DNA of 64,000 bases from Hyphomicrobiales bacterium (lineage in GTDB: Bacteria > Pseudomonadota > Alphaproteobacteria > Rhizobiales > Beijerinckiaceae), in the NCBI GenBank assembly GCA_900470095.1, contig UBZM01000063.1, forward strand, positions 1 to 64,000. The letters are read 5' to 3'. Of the stretch, positions 8,010 to 18,436 are shown piece by piece. Both the position numbers and the translations under genes were made by a program. The notes under the pieces are model-generated. The model searched no databases. It worked only from the letters and a program-made list of their open reading frames with translations, and was not told the origin of the DNA. The stretch's first letter is position 1. Every line of letters starts with the position of its first letter.

Positions 8010-9191
8010 TCAGCAGCGACTCAGGGCCGGTGCCGTGAGCGCGGCCTTGCGATCGAGGCGCAGGCTCCAGAGTGCGACCATGAGGCCGCCGATCGGCATC
8101 AGCGCTGCGACGAGGGGGACGGCCGTCAGGCCCGGCCCGTGGTCGATCACGGCGCCGCCGGCCCAGGCGCCCAGCGCATTGCCGAGATTGAAGGCGGCAA
8201 TATTGAGGCTGGAGGCGAGGCTCTGGCCCGCCCCGGAGGCTTTCTCCAGCACCCAGATCTGCAGCGGAGGCACGGTCGCGAAGCCGGCGGCGCCGAGCAG
8301 TCCGACGAAGATGGTGGCTGCGATGCCATCGTGAATGGCGAAGGTCATCAGGCCGAGCACCACAGCCAGGACAAGCATGCTGCCGATCACCGTCGGGACC
8401 AGGTAACGGTCGGCCAGTCGCCCGCCGATCAGGTTGCCGACGATCAACCCGCCGCCGAAGACGAGCATGACCGGCGAGACCAGGCTATCGCCGAGCCCCG
8501 TCACCTTGGTCAGGATCGGCGCGATATAGGTGAAGACCGCGAACACGCCGGCAAAGCCAAGGACAGTCGTCAGCAGGCCGAGCAGCACCGGGCGTTGCGC
8601 CATCGCCTTCAGATCGGTGCGCCAGTCGCTGGCCTCCGGTGCCGTCTTGTCCTTCGGCACAAAGGCCGCGATGATCGCGAGCGCAACGATGCCGACGAGC
8701 GTCACAGCCCAGAAGGTGGCGCGCCAGCCGAGCTGCTGCCCGAGCCAGGTACCGAACGGCACGCCGAGGATATTGGCGATCGTCAGGCCGGTGAACATGA
8801 TCGCGATGGCCGAGGCCTTGCGCTCCTGCGGGACCAGACCCGTGGCGACGACCGAGCCGACGCCGAAGAAGGTGCCATGCGCGAAGGCGGTGAGGATGCG
8901 CGCTGCCATCAGCAGCCCGTAATCCGGAGCCAATGCGCACGCGGCGTTGCCCAGCGTGAAGATGACCATGAGGGCGAGCAGCACGGTCTTGCGCGGCCAG
9001 CGCGCGGTGAAGGCGGTCATCAGCGGCGCCCCCACGACGACGCCGAGCGCATAGCCGGAGATCAGAAGGCCGGCCGAAGCGATCGAGACGCCGAGATCGG
9101 CGCTGACCTCGATCAGAAGCCCCATGATGACGAATTCGGTGACGCCGATGCCGAAAGCGCCGGCGGTGAGGGCATAGAGTGCAATGGGCAT
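8010..9191 (-). CDS. MFS transporter (AraJ/YdhP-like efflux group)
   Basis: A 393-residue major facilitator with 12 hydrophobic segments. The first helix begins MPIALYALTAGAFGIGVTEF, a hallmark of the drug/sugar efflux (DHA1, AraJ/YdhP-like) group, and the cytoplasmic loop 2-3 carries a basic RWPRKT motif. The ATG at 9191 is chosen over an in-frame upstream codon because it opens directly into helix 1. It is divergent from a LysR regulator, a common regulator-efflux arrangement, so LysR control is likely. The substrate is unknown. Confidence 0.88.
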   Translation of the reverse strand: MPIALYALTAGAFGIGVTEFVIMGLLIEVSADLGVSIASAGLLISGYALGVVVGAPLMTAFTARWPRKTVLLALMVIFTLGNAACALAPDYGLLMAARILTAFAHGTFFGVGSVVATGLVPQERKASAIAIMFTGLTIANILGVPFGTWLGQQLGWRATFWAVTLVGIVALAIIAAFVPKDKTAPEASDWRTDLKAMAQRPVLLGLLTTVLGFAGVFAVFTYIAPILTKVTGLGDSLVSPVMLVFGGGLIVGNLIGGRLADRYLVPTVIGSMLVLAVVLGLMTFAIHDGIAATIFVGLLGAAGFATVPPLQIWVLEKASGAGQSLASSLNIAAFNLGNALGAWAGGAVIDHGPGLTAVPLVAALMPIGGLMVALWSLRLDRKAALTAPALSRC

Positions 9192-9282
9192 GGTGGTTGT
9201 CCGCAAGACGGGGAATGTCTCGTGGCAAGATGGCGCGTTGCAGCATCGTGCGTTAGGTTGCCGCAAGGAACATCATTTGTGA

Positions 9283-9294
9283 GATGAATTCATC
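9283..9294. promoter_or_regulatory. 12-bp palindrome at the LysR start
   Basis: GATGAATTCATC is a perfect 12-bp palindrome ending one base before the LysR ATG, inside the 103-bp gap shared with the MFS gene. It leaves no obvious Shine-Dalgarno sequence for the LysR gene. It may be an autoregulatory binding site; this is inferred from position. Confidence 0.4.
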
Positions 9295-10200
9295 ATGGCA
9301 CGTTTGGAGATCAACCGCTCCGGCGAGATGGAGGTCTTTGCCCGGGTCGTCGAGCTCGGCGGCTTCTCGGCGGCGGCCCGCGCCTTCCGGATGACGCCTT
9401 CGGCTGTCAGCAAGCTCGTCGCGCGGCTGGAGGCCCGCCTTGGCACGAGACTGGTGAACCGCTCGACGCGCAAGCTCCAGCTCACGCCGGAAGGCGGCAT
9501 CTTCTATGAACGCAGCATCCGCGTCCTGGCCGATCTGGACGAGGCAGAGCGCAGCGCCTCCTCCAGCGAGAGCCCGACAGGCCGCATTCGCCTCAACACC
9601 AACGCCTCCTACGGCACGCATATTCTCGCGCCGGTCGTGCCGGAATTTCTGGCGCGCTACCCCGGCGTGACGCTGAACATCGTGCACACCGATGCGGTCA
9701 TCGACCTTATGGAAGAGCGTACCGATGTCGCGGTCAGGGCCGGGCCGCTGAAGAGCTCCAATCTCATTGCCCGCAAGCTCGGCGCGACCCGCATGACGAT
9801 CGTCGCGGCGCCGAGCTATCTGGAGCGGTTCGGCGAACCCAAAAGCGTCGCGGAACTCGACGATCATAACCGCATCGGACTTTGTTACGCTCGCACGATA
9901 GAAGGCTGGCCGCTGCTGGATGACGGTCAGGCCGTCACCGTCCCGATCGTCGGCAGCACGCAGACCAGCGATGGCGAAGCCTTGCGGCATCTGGCCGTCG
10001 CTGGGGTGGGGCTTGCGCGGCTCGCGACCTTCACCGTGCGCGAGGATATCCGGGCGGGACGGCTGCGGCCGGTTCTGGAGGAGAGCAATCCCGGCGATCT
10101 CGAGGAGGTGCACGCTGTCTATCTGGGGCAAGGCGGCCCCTTGCCGGCGCGTATCCGGGCCCTGCTCGATTTTCTGGGGGAGAAGGCTCGCGTCGGTTGA
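9295..10200 (+). CDS. LysR family transcriptional regulator
   Basis: A 301-residue LysR regulator. The N-terminal winged helix (residues 1-65) has the typical GGFSAAARAFRMTPSAVSKL and LGTRLVNRSTRKL blocks, followed by a linker helix and a periplasmic-binding-like effector domain from about residue 90. It resembles the CrgA/DmlR group. It is divergent from the MFS gene and is likely its regulator, with a small co-inducer that the sequence does not identify. Confidence 0.92.
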   Translation: MARLEINRSGEMEVFARVVELGGFSAAARAFRMTPSAVSKLVARLEARLGTRLVNRSTRKLQLTPEGGIFYERSIRVLADLDEAERSASSSESPTGRIRLNTNASYGTHILAPVVPEFLARYPGVTLNIVHTDAVIDLMEERTDVAVRAGPLKSSNLIARKLGATRMTIVAAPSYLERFGEPKSVAELDDHNRIGLCYARTIEGWPLLDDGQAVTVPIVGSTQTSDGEALRHLAVAGVGLARLATFTVREDIRAGRLRPVLEESNPGDLEEVHAVYLGQGGPLPARIRALLDFLGEKARVG

Positions 10201-10248
10201 GCCCTGCCGATTCCCTGCCTAGACCAAGGCGTACAGGCAGGGGGCGAC

Positions 10249-10599
10249 ATGGCGATCACGATTTACGGCATCAAGAACTGCGACACGATGAAGAAGGCGC
10301 GAACCTGGCTGGACGAGCACGGGGTCGCCTATCGCTTCCATGACTACAAGGCCGAGGGTGTAGCACGCGCCAGCCTCGAGGCATGGTGTGCGGAGCATGG
10401 CTGGGAAACGGTCCTGAACCGCGCCGGCACGACCTTTCGCGCGCTGCCCGATGCCGACAAAACGGGGCTCGACACCGGCAAGGCAATTTCGCTGATGCTG
10501 GCGCAGCCCTCCCTGGTCAAGCGGCCGGTGCTCGACCTTGGCTCGCGGACACTGGTCGGTTTCAAGCCGGCGGTCTACGAGGCGGCCTTCCCGCGCTGA
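10249..10599 (+). CDS. ArsC/Spx/YffB family thioredoxin-fold protein
   Basis: A 116-residue ArsC-family protein. It begins [17 protein letters not shown], the YffB/Spx form with a single N-terminal cysteine (CDTM) in place of the CxxC of glutaredoxins, and ends in the conserved [17 protein letters not shown] block. Members include arsenate reductases and glutathione-dependent thiol reductases; YffB-like proteins have no proven arsenate activity, and no ars genes lie nearby. It precedes tgt by 92 bases on the same strand. Confidence 0.88.
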   Translation: MAITIYGIKNCDTMKKARTWLDEHGVAYRFHDYKAEGVARASLEAWCAEHGWETVLNRAGTTFRALPDADKTGLDTGKAISLMLAQPSLVKRPVLDLGSRTLVGFKPAVYEAAFPR

Positions 10600-10691
10600 T
10601 CCATGGTCATACCGCGCCCGGCCGTGCCGTCACGGTGGGCCGGCGTGCGCTGCACTTCCGTTGTCGCTGCTGCTGCGCTACCTCGCTGCGC

Positions 10692-11816
10692 ATGACAACC
10701 GATTTCAGCTTCCATCTGCTCGGTCGGGACGGCGCTGCCCGTACCGGCGAGATCCGCATGCCACGCGGCGTAATCCGTACCCCGGCCTTCATGCCGGTCG
10801 GCACAGCCGCGACCGTCAAGGGAATGTATCCCGAGCAGGTCAAGGCGCTCGGTGCCGATGTCGTGCTCGGCAATACCTATCATCTGATGCTGCGCCCCGG
10901 CGCGGAGCGCATCGCGGGTCTTGGCGGCCTGCACCGGTTCATGAACTGGTCACATCCCATCCTGACCGATTCCGGCGGGTTCCAGGTGATGTCGCTCTCC
11001 CAGCTCCGGAAGCTGACCGAGGAGGGCGTGACCTTCCAGTCGCATATCGACGGCTCGCGCCACATGCTCTCGCCCGAGCGTTCGGTCGAGATCCAGAATC
11101 TGCTCGGCTCCGACATCGTCATGCAGCTCGACGAATGCGTCTCGCTGCCATGCGAGGATAAGGTCGCCGAGAAGGCGATGCGCCTGTCGCTGCGCTGGGC
11201 CGAGCGCTGCAAGACAGCCTTCGGAAATCCCGCGGGCAGGGCGCTCTTCGGCATCGTCCAGGGCGGTGCCGTACCGGCTCTGCGCGTCGAGAGCGCCCGG
11301 TCGCTCGTCGAAATGGATCTCAAGGGCTATGCGATCGGTGGCCTCGCGGTTGGCGAGCCGCAGGATGTGATGCTGGCGATGATCGAAACGGTCGAGCCGC
11401 ATCTGCCGCAGGAGCGCCCACGCTATCTGATGGGCGTCGGCACGCCGGACGATATCGTCGAGGCGGTGAGCCGCGGCGTCGACATGTTCGACTGCGTGAT
11501 GCCGACCCGTGCCGGCCGCCATGGCCAGATATTCACCCGCTTCGGCCGGATGAATCTGCGCAACGCCAAGCACGCCGACGACCCGCGGCCGATCGATCCC
11601 AAGTCGAGCTGCCAGGCCGCCAACGGCTATGCGCGCGCCTATCTGCACCATCTCGTCAAGGCCGACGAGATGCTCGGCAAGATGCTGCTGACCTGGGTCA
11701 ATCTTGCCTATTATCAGGAGTTGATGGCCGGGCTGCGCGCCGCGATTGCGGCCGGAACACTTGCCGATTTCATTGCCGAGACCAAGGAAGGCTGGGCGAG
11801 AGGCGAGCCGGCATGA
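10692..11816 (+). CDS. tgt: tRNA-guanine transglycosylase with degenerate zinc site
   Basis: A 374-residue queuine/preQ1 tRNA-guanine transglycosylase, which exchanges G34 for preQ1 in tRNAs with GUN anticodons. The active-site aspartates are visible: D93 in LTDSGGFQ and the nucleophile D267 in MFDCVMPTR. The C-terminal zinc site is degenerate. By alignment to the E. coli CDCYTC...H ligands, only C307 is kept, while the other positions are S305, A310 and V336. The ATG at 10692 gives the standard N-terminus; an upstream extension overlaps the preceding gene's frame and is rejected. queF and queA are also in this window. Confidence 0.95.
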   Translation: MTTDFSFHLLGRDGAARTGEIRMPRGVIRTPAFMPVGTAATVKGMYPEQVKALGADVVLGNTYHLMLRPGAERIAGLGGLHRFMNWSHPILTDSGGFQVMSLSQLRKLTEEGVTFQSHIDGSRHMLSPERSVEIQNLLGSDIVMQLDECVSLPCEDKVAEKAMRLSLRWAERCKTAFGNPAGRALFGIVQGGAVPALRVESARSLVEMDLKGYAIGGLAVGEPQDVMLAMIETVEPHLPQERPRYLMGVGTPDDIVEAVSRGVDMFDCVMPTRAGRHGQIFTRFGRMNLRNAKHADDPRPIDPKSSCQAANGYARAYLHHLVKADEMLGKMLLTWVNLAYYQELMAGLRAAIAAGTLADFIAETKEGWARGEPA

Positions 11817-11850
11817 TCCGGATCGCGGCAACGGATTCCCGGCTGGAGCG

Positions 11851-12648
11851 ATGATCGACCCCTGGCTCGGCATGCTGCTGCTCAAGATGGCGACCGCGGC
11901 AGCGATCGTGGTCGGCTGTTCGCTGCTGGCCGAACGGACCGGTCCGCTTGTTGCGGCCCTGATCGCGACGCTGCCGATTTCGGCCGGGCCGGTCTATGTC
12001 TTCCTCGCGCTCGAGCACGACCCGGCCTTCATCGCCGCCGGTGCGCTCGGCAGCATGGCCGCCAATCTCTCGAATTCCGGCCTGGCGCTGGTTTATGTCC
12101 TGCTCGCCCAACGCCTCGGCACGGTGGCGAGCCTCGTGTCCGGGCTGGCGATGTGGTTGACGATCGCATTCGTGCTGCGGCAGCTCACGCCGCCGGTCAT
12201 GGTCATGGCTGTGCTGACCGTTGCGGTCTTTGCCAGCCTTCACATGCTCTTCAGGCCGTATCTGGCGGCGAGACCGGCGGCGCCTCCTGGACGGCCCTGG
12301 TACGCGATCCCGCTGCGTGCCGCTTGCGTCGCTGGGCTGGCGGGAACAGTGACGACCATCAGCGCGCGCGTCGGCCCGGGCTGGTCCGGTGTGCTGGCCG
12401 CATTTCCGATCGTGCTGTCGAGCCTCATCGCGATGCTGCAGCCGCGCATTGGCGGCCCCGCGACGGCGGCCGTCATCGCCAACTGCGCGCTCGGCCTTCT
12501 CGGGTTCGGCCTTGCGCTTGGCCTTGTTCACCTGACGGCGGTGCCGCTCGGATCATGGCCGGCGCTCGGCCTCGGGCTTCTGCTTTGCGTCGGCTGGAAT
12601 CTGGGCCTGATGTCCATGGCCCATCGCACGCGTCGGGCGGCGCCATGA
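11851..12648 (+). CDS. Conserved integral membrane protein, function unknown
   Basis: A 265-residue protein with about eight hydrophobic segments and very few charged residues. I do not recognise a named family. It shows two roughly similar halves, each with a PI-containing segment (ATLPISAGPVYV and AAFPIVLSSLIA), which suggests an internal duplication like that of small transporters. The ATG at 11851 follows tgt by 34 bases, so it may be co-transcribed with tgt. Its 3' end overlaps the convergent EamA gene by 96 bases. Confidence 0.7.
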   Translation: MIDPWLGMLLLKMATAAAIVVGCSLLAERTGPLVAALIATLPISAGPVYVFLALEHDPAFIAAGALGSMAANLSNSGLALVYVLLAQRLGTVASLVSGLAMWLTIAFVLRQLTPPVMVMAVLTVAVFASLHMLFRPYLAARPAAPPGRPWYAIPLRAACVAGLAGTVTTISARVGPGWSGVLAAFPIVLSSLIAMLQPRIGGPATAAVIANCALGLLGFGLALGLVHLTAVPLGSWPALGLGLLLCVGWNLGLMSMAHRTRRAAP

Positions 12649-13551
12649 CGCGACAAACAGGCCGCCAATGATCAGGATGAAGCCCACCACCTGAAGCGGG
12701 CCCGGGATCTCGCCCAGGATCGGGATGGCGAGCAGGGTGCCGGTCACCGGGATCAAGGGGGGAAATCGCCCGACGACCGAGGCGCCGAGGACATGCGCCG
12801 CCCAGCCCCAGATCCAAAGGCCGATGATGACGTTGAGCACGCCCTGATTGAGCGCATGCGCGACGAGCACCCACCACGGCGCGACATCGAAGCCGCGGAA
12901 ATAGAACGCGAAGTAGAACGGCAGATAGGCCATCGACAGGATCGAGACGATCGCCGCTGCCTTCAACCCGTTGACCTTCCAGAGCTGGATCAGCAGCGGG
13001 TAGAAGCCCCAGAGCAGCCCGACGCCGAGAAAGCAGAGATCGCCGCGCAAGGTGCCGGCCGTCGACCCGGTGCTGCCCGCAATGCCGAGGCAGGCCAGGC
13101 CTGCGAGAACCCCGATGACGCCGATGATCAGGTTCCGCGTCAGCAGGGCGCCAAACAACACGACGCTTCCTGCGATGCCGATCAGCGTCACGGTGCCGGG
13201 GCCGATGGTGGCGCCATGGGCCGCGGGGGCAAGCGTCAGCCCGGTCAGCATCAGATAGGTCATTGGGAAGCCGCTGGTGATCGCGAGCCAGATGCCGCGC
13301 CGCCAGGTCACCCCGCCGCATGTCGCCAAGCCCCCATCCCGGAGGAAGATCGGCAGCAGCAGAAGACCGGCGGTCGCGAAGCGCAGGGCAAGCAGATCAT
13401 GCTGGCTCAGTCCGTTGAGTACGGCATGCCGGCTGATCACGAAGTTCGAGCCGAAGATCAGCACGCTGCAGAGCATGCCGATGACGGCAAGCCGCCAGCG
13501 CAGCCGCGCTGCCTTTTGATCGATCAGCGAAGCGTCGGCGATCCTGTCCAT
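12553..13551 (-). CDS. EamA/DMT family transporter
   Basis: A 332-residue drug/metabolite transporter with ten predicted membrane helices in two EamA repeats; the first helix region contains NFVISRHAVLNGLS and the second half has the typical EPIPV-like replacement VTGTLLAIPILGE. The start at 13551 (MDRIADASL) is preferred over a longer open frame without domain content. Substrate unknown; family members export amino acids or metabolites. The C-terminal tail, charged and hydrophilic, is encoded opposite the end of the neighbouring membrane protein gene. Confidence 0.85.
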   Translation of the reverse strand: MDRIADASLIDQKAARLRWRLAVIGMLCSVLIFGSNFVISRHAVLNGLSQHDLLALRFATAGLLLLPIFLRDGGLATCGGVTWRRGIWLAITSGFPMTYLMLTGLTLAPAAHGATIGPGTVTLIGIAGSVVLFGALLTRNLIIGVIGVLAGLACLGIAGSTGSTAGTLRGDLCFLGVGLLWGFYPLLIQLWKVNGLKAAAIVSILSMAYLPFYFAFYFRGFDVAPWWVLVAHALNQGVLNVIIGLWIWGWAAHVLGASVVGRFPPLIPVTGTLLAIPILGEIPGPLQVVGFILIIGGLFVASWRRPTRAMGHGHQAQIPADAKQKPEAERRP

Positions 13552-13717
13552 GCCTCGATTAATCCCGCATTGCACAATCGCGATATGCCCGATGCTGCAT
13601 GGCTCGCCCGCACCGCTCGCGGGATGGGAAATCTGTCGGGGCCGCAATTGCTCCCCGGCTGCGCCATTTTGTCGCCGCGTCCGGCCGCTTCTCATGGGGC
13701 GACCAAGGGATGAACTC

Positions 13718-14389
13718 ATGAACGACGATACGACGAAGATGGCGATCGGCCGGGTCCTGCGCAGCTTCGGCGGCCAGGTGGTGGTCTCTGTCACGGCCTC
13801 CGTGGCTGCCGCCGGAGTTCTAGCCTTTCTTCAGATCCAGTCCGGAGCGGCCCATCGCGCGACCAGGGCTGAGCAGATCGTCCGGGCATCGCAGCCTGAT
13901 GCCGCGCTTGCAAATGCCTCGGAAGCGCCCGTGAGCAAGTTCCTGGAGCGGCATCGCGATCAGATGAGCGCAAGCAATGCTCAGCCCGTCTCGCCCGCCA
14001 GGGCCTTGGCGGTGCCGGCGACCTTGCTGATGCCGATGGCGACAAGCTGGGCTCTGCCGCCTGGCCCGACGACCGTATTGGCTCACTTTGAACCGCAACG
14101 CAGCAGCGCCCCTGTGACTGCGGCAGCACGCGCCATCCCGCGCGAGCGGATCAAGCCAAGCGTCGCAGCGGCGCAGCCGTTGCCGATTTCACCCCCGCTG
14201 CAATTCGCTGCCTCAACGGCGGATGCCGCCCAGGACGTTGCTTCAGCGCGCGGGTCGAGCGTGCTGGGAATCGCGTTGCCCGATGGCGTAACGCGGGCCG
14301 GCCGCGCGCTGGGCGGCCTGGCCGATCGGGTTGGCGCCGCCGGGACCTGGACAGTCTCGACGGCCAGCCAGCTCCTGCCGAGCTGGTGA
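13718..14389 (+). CDS. Hypothetical single-pass membrane or exported protein
   Basis: A 223-residue protein I do not recognise. One hydrophobic segment near residues 20-40 (VVVSVTASVAAAGVLAFL) follows a short cytoplasmic N-terminus with a net positive charge, so it is probably an inner-membrane anchored protein with an Ala/Pro-rich outside part. AAGGGA lies 7 bases before the ATG at 13718, which decides this start over an in-frame ATG at 13694. It is convergent with eno. No domain, catalytic motif or partner is evident. Confidence 0.6.
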   Translation: MNDDTTKMAIGRVLRSFGGQVVVSVTASVAAAGVLAFLQIQSGAAHRATRAEQIVRASQPDAALANASEAPVSKFLERHRDQMSASNAQPVSPARALAVPATLLMPMATSWALPPGPTTVLAHFEPQRSSAPVTAAARAIPRERIKPSVAAAQPLPISPPLQFAASTADAAQDVASARGSSVLGIALPDGVTRAGRALGGLADRVGAAGTWTVSTASQLLPSW

Positions 14390-14407
14390 GAGCGGGCGCT
14401 TTCAGCC

Positions 14408-15733
<1,326 letters not shown>

Positions 15734-15834
15734 CTAGCCAAGCACAGGCGTAACGGAAAGAGGCGTCGCGGCGATTGGCCGGTGGCGCGGGCGCGCCCGA
15801 GGCTCTAGAAGGCCGCCTTCAAGGAGCCATGACC

Positions 15835-16290
15835 ATGACGATCGATGCCTCGACCCTGCAGCTGGGACAATCCAGCGCCCTGCCGCAATCCCCGGAGGAG
15901 GCCCGCCTCGACCGCGTGCCCAATCCGCATGCGGGCACCAATTACCTCGCCCGCTTCACCTGCCCGGAATTCACGTCGATCTGCCCGGTGACCGGCCAGC
16001 CTGATTTCGGCATCCTGGTCATCGATTATCTGCCCGGCCAATGGCTGGTCGAATCGAAATCACTGAAGCTCTATCTCGGCTCGTTCCGCAACCACGGAGC
16101 CTTCCACGAGGATTGTACCGTCAATATCGGCAAGACCCTGGTCGAGCTGCTGGAGCCGGAATGGTTCCGCATCGGCGGCTATTGGTACCCGCGCGGTGGA
16201 ATCCCGATCGATGTGTTCTGGCAGACCGGCGAGCCGCCGAAGGGGCTTTGGCTGCCCGATCAAGGTGTCGCCCCCTATCGCGGTCGCTGA
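15835..16290 (+). CDS. queF: NADPH-dependent 7-cyano-7-deazaguanine reductase
   Basis: A 151-residue QueF (YkvM-type, unimodular), which reduces the nitrile preQ0 to preQ1 in queuosine synthesis. The nucleophilic cysteine is C50 in [13 protein letters not shown], with D57 as the acid, and the substrate and NADPH segment [16 protein letters not shown] follows. AAGGAG at 15821-15826 is 8 bases from the ATG at 15835 and only 2 from the one at 15829, which decides the start. It ends 2 bases from a convergent MFS gene. tgt and queA, the other queuosine genes here, lie in separate transcription units. Confidence 0.96.
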   Translation: MTIDASTLQLGQSSALPQSPEEARLDRVPNPHAGTNYLARFTCPEFTSICPVTGQPDFGILVIDYLPGQWLVESKSLKLYLGSFRNHGAFHEDCTVNIGKTLVELLEPEWFRIGGYWYPRGGIPIDVFWQTGEPPKGLWLPDQGVAPYRGR

Positions 16291-16292
16291 GT

Positions 16293-17495
16293 TCAGGTCC
16301 GCGAGCCTGCCAGCGGCAGGATGCGCGGAGTCAGGATGCCGAGCAGGCCGATCCCAGCTGCGAAGAGCAGGATCGCGCCTGTCGTGCCGAGCAGATGCAG
16401 GGCGATGCCCATGGCGACCGGGCCGATCGCGTGGCCCAGGAACAGCGCGCAGGCGAAGAGCGAGACGGCCGAGCCGCGCGCGGTCGGAGCGAGTTCGGTC
16501 GCCTGAGCCTGGAAGGTGCCGTGCATCAGGAAGAAGCCGAACCCGTTCAGGGTGAACAGGCCAACCGCGCTCCACCAAGGCAGGAAGGGCAGTGAGAACA
16601 GCACATAACCCGTCGCCATCAGGAGCCCTCCGGTGACCGTCATGCGGGCCGGTCCGAGGCGCTCGACCAGGATGCGGGTCAGGATTCCATAGATGATGCC
16701 GCCAAGTCCGGTTCCGGCGATCACCAGCCCGGCCAGTGAGGGACCGATCCCTGAGCGCTCCTGCAGGATCGCCGCCACATAGGGTGGCATGCCGAAGATC
16801 AGGCTGCCCTCGGTGATGACGATCGCGTAGAGCAGCTTGCTGCGCGGGTTGGCGAAGACGGATCTGTAATTCGCCAGCGCGCCAGCAAAGCTGAGCGGCA
16901 GCCGTGCCGCATCCGGCCGCGGCTTCAGCACGAAGATGACAAGGAGCGCTGCAGCCGCCGCCATGGCAGCGGCCATCACGAAGACACTGCGCCAGCCGAA
17001 ATGCTCCGCGATCACGCCCGAGCAGGCGGCTCCCGCCATTTGTCCGACGATCATCAGGACAAGGAAGCGCCCGAGCAGTACCTGCCGCTCGGCCATCGGC
17101 GCGCGGTCACCGATCGCGGCCATGGCGATGGGGATTACGCCGCCGGCGACGATGCCCGTGCTCGCCCGGATTACGGTCAGTACGTCGAAGGACAGGGAGA
17201 AGGCGGCCGCCATCGAGAGCAGGGCGAGCAGGCCGAGACAGACGCTGATCGTCCGCAACTTGCCGACCGAATCCGCGATCGGGCCGAGGAAGGGTTGACC
17301 GACCGCGTAGGCAAAGGAGAACGCGGTCGCCATGGCGGCGATCTGCACGATCGTCCGGCCGAACTCGGCCGCTAGTGTCGGCACCAGCGGATCGAGAATC
17401 CGCATGGTGAAGGTCGATGCGAAACCGCAGGCCCCGAGGACCAGGATCAGCGGGCGCAGCGAGGCGGGCTTGGTTGCGGTAACGATCTTGTCCAT
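16293..17495 (-). CDS. MFS transporter
   Basis: A 400-residue major facilitator with 12 hydrophobic segments. The loop 2-3 motif is GPIADSVGKLRTI, close to the MFS signature, and the N-terminal half carries LDPLVPTLAAEFG, common in the DHA1 efflux group. The ATG at 17495 is chosen over an upstream in-frame start because it lies right before helix 1. It lies 131 bases... downstream of kdsA in the same direction with a 7-base gap, so the two genes are likely co-transcribed. Substrate unknown. Confidence 0.86.
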   Translation of the reverse strand: MDKIVTATKPASLRPLILVLGACGFASTFTMRILDPLVPTLAAEFGRTIVQIAAMATAFSFAYAVGQPFLGPIADSVGKLRTISVCLGLLALLSMAAAFSLSFDVLTVIRASTGIVAGGVIPIAMAAIGDRAPMAERQVLLGRFLVLMIVGQMAGAACSGVIAEHFGWRSVFVMAAAMAAAAALLVIFVLKPRPDAARLPLSFAGALANYRSVFANPRSKLLYAIVITEGSLIFGMPPYVAAILQERSGIGPSLAGLVIAGTGLGGIIYGILTRILVERLGPARMTVTGGLLMATGYVLFSLPFLPWWSAVGLFTLNGFGFFLMHGTFQAQATELAPTARGSAVSLFACALFLGHAIGPVAMGIALHLLGTTGAILLFAAGIGLLGILTPRILPLAGSRT

Positions 17496-17502
17496 ACGCG
17501 CC

Positions 17503-18363
17503 TTAAACCGGCGCGCGCCTCGCCTTGGCAAGCCGATCAAAGCCTTGCAGCTCTGCGATCAGCGCAGGGAAGTCCGCGAGCGGAACCATGTTGGGGCCGT
17601 CCGACGGTGCATTGTCGGGGTCTGGATGGGTCTCGATGAAGAGGCCGGCGACGCCGACCGCGACCGCTGCCCGCGACAGCACGGGTACGAATTCACGCTG
17701 GCCGCCCGTGGAGGCGCCCTTGCCACCCGGCTGCTGGACGGAATGCGTTGCGTCGAAGATCACCGGCGCGCCGATGCCTTCGGCCATGATCGGCAGCGCC
17801 CGCATGTCGGTGACAAGTGTGTTGTAGCCGAAGGAGGCACCGCGCTCGGTGACCATGACATTCGGGTTGCCGCTCTCGGTGACCTTGGCTGCGACATTGA
17901 CCATGTCCCAGGGGGCCAGAAACTGGCCCTTCTTGACGTTGACCACGCGCCCGGTCTGCGCGGCGGCAACCAGCAGATCGGTCTGACGGCACAGGAAGGC
18001 AGGAATCTGCAGGACGTCGACGACCCCAGCCACGGCCGCGCATTGCCCGGCTTCGTGCACATCGGTCAGGACCGGCAGGCCGGTGCGTTCGCGGATCTCG
18101 GCGAAGACGGGCAGGGCGGCCTCCAGGCCCATGCCGCGCTGCCCCTTGACGCTGGTCCGGTTCGCCTTGTCGAAGGAGGTCTTGAAGACCAACCCGATCT
18201 CAAGTTTTACCGCCATCTCCTTGAGCACAAGGGCGATTTCGAGCGCGTGCTCGCGGCTTTCCATCTGGCAGGGGCCAGCGATCAATGCGAGAGGCAGAGC
18301 GTTGCCGAAGCGGACCGGCCTTGCGAGGTCGGCGCCGATCGTGACGATGGCGTTGGCGGACAT
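17503..18363 (-). CDS. kdsA: 3-deoxy-8-phosphooctulonate (KDO-8-P) synthase
   Basis: A 286-residue KdsA condensing arabinose-5-phosphate with phosphoenolpyruvate to KDO-8-phosphate for lipopolysaccharide core. Landmarks are [10 protein letters not shown] at the N-terminus, the [10 protein letters not shown] substrate loop, [13 protein letters not shown] and the terminal [17 protein letters not shown] block. Length is standard. It lies 7 bases upstream of an MFS gene on the same strand. Its family has metal-dependent and independent forms; the cysteine in GPCQMES fits the metal-binding position, so a metal-dependent enzyme is possible. Confidence 0.97.
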   Translation of the reverse strand: MSANAIVTIGADLARPVRFGNALPLALIAGPCQMESREHALEIALVLKEMAVKLEIGLVFKTSFDKANRTSVKGQRGMGLEAALPVFAEIRERTGLPVLTDVHEAGQCAAVAGVVDVLQIPAFLCRQTDLLVAAAQTGRVVNVKKGQFLAPWDMVNVAAKVTESGNPNVMVTERGASFGYNTLVTDMRALPIMAEGIGAPVIFDATHSVQQPGGKGASTGGQREFVPVLSRAAVAVGVAGLFIETHPDPDNAPSDGPNMVPLADFPALIAELQGFDRLAKARRAPV

Positions 18364-18436
18364 GGCGGCTCCAATGCGGTTGTTGGCGGCGGGCTTAGGG
18401 CCCTCGTCCCGCTGAGGTCAAGCCGGAGCTTGCGGG

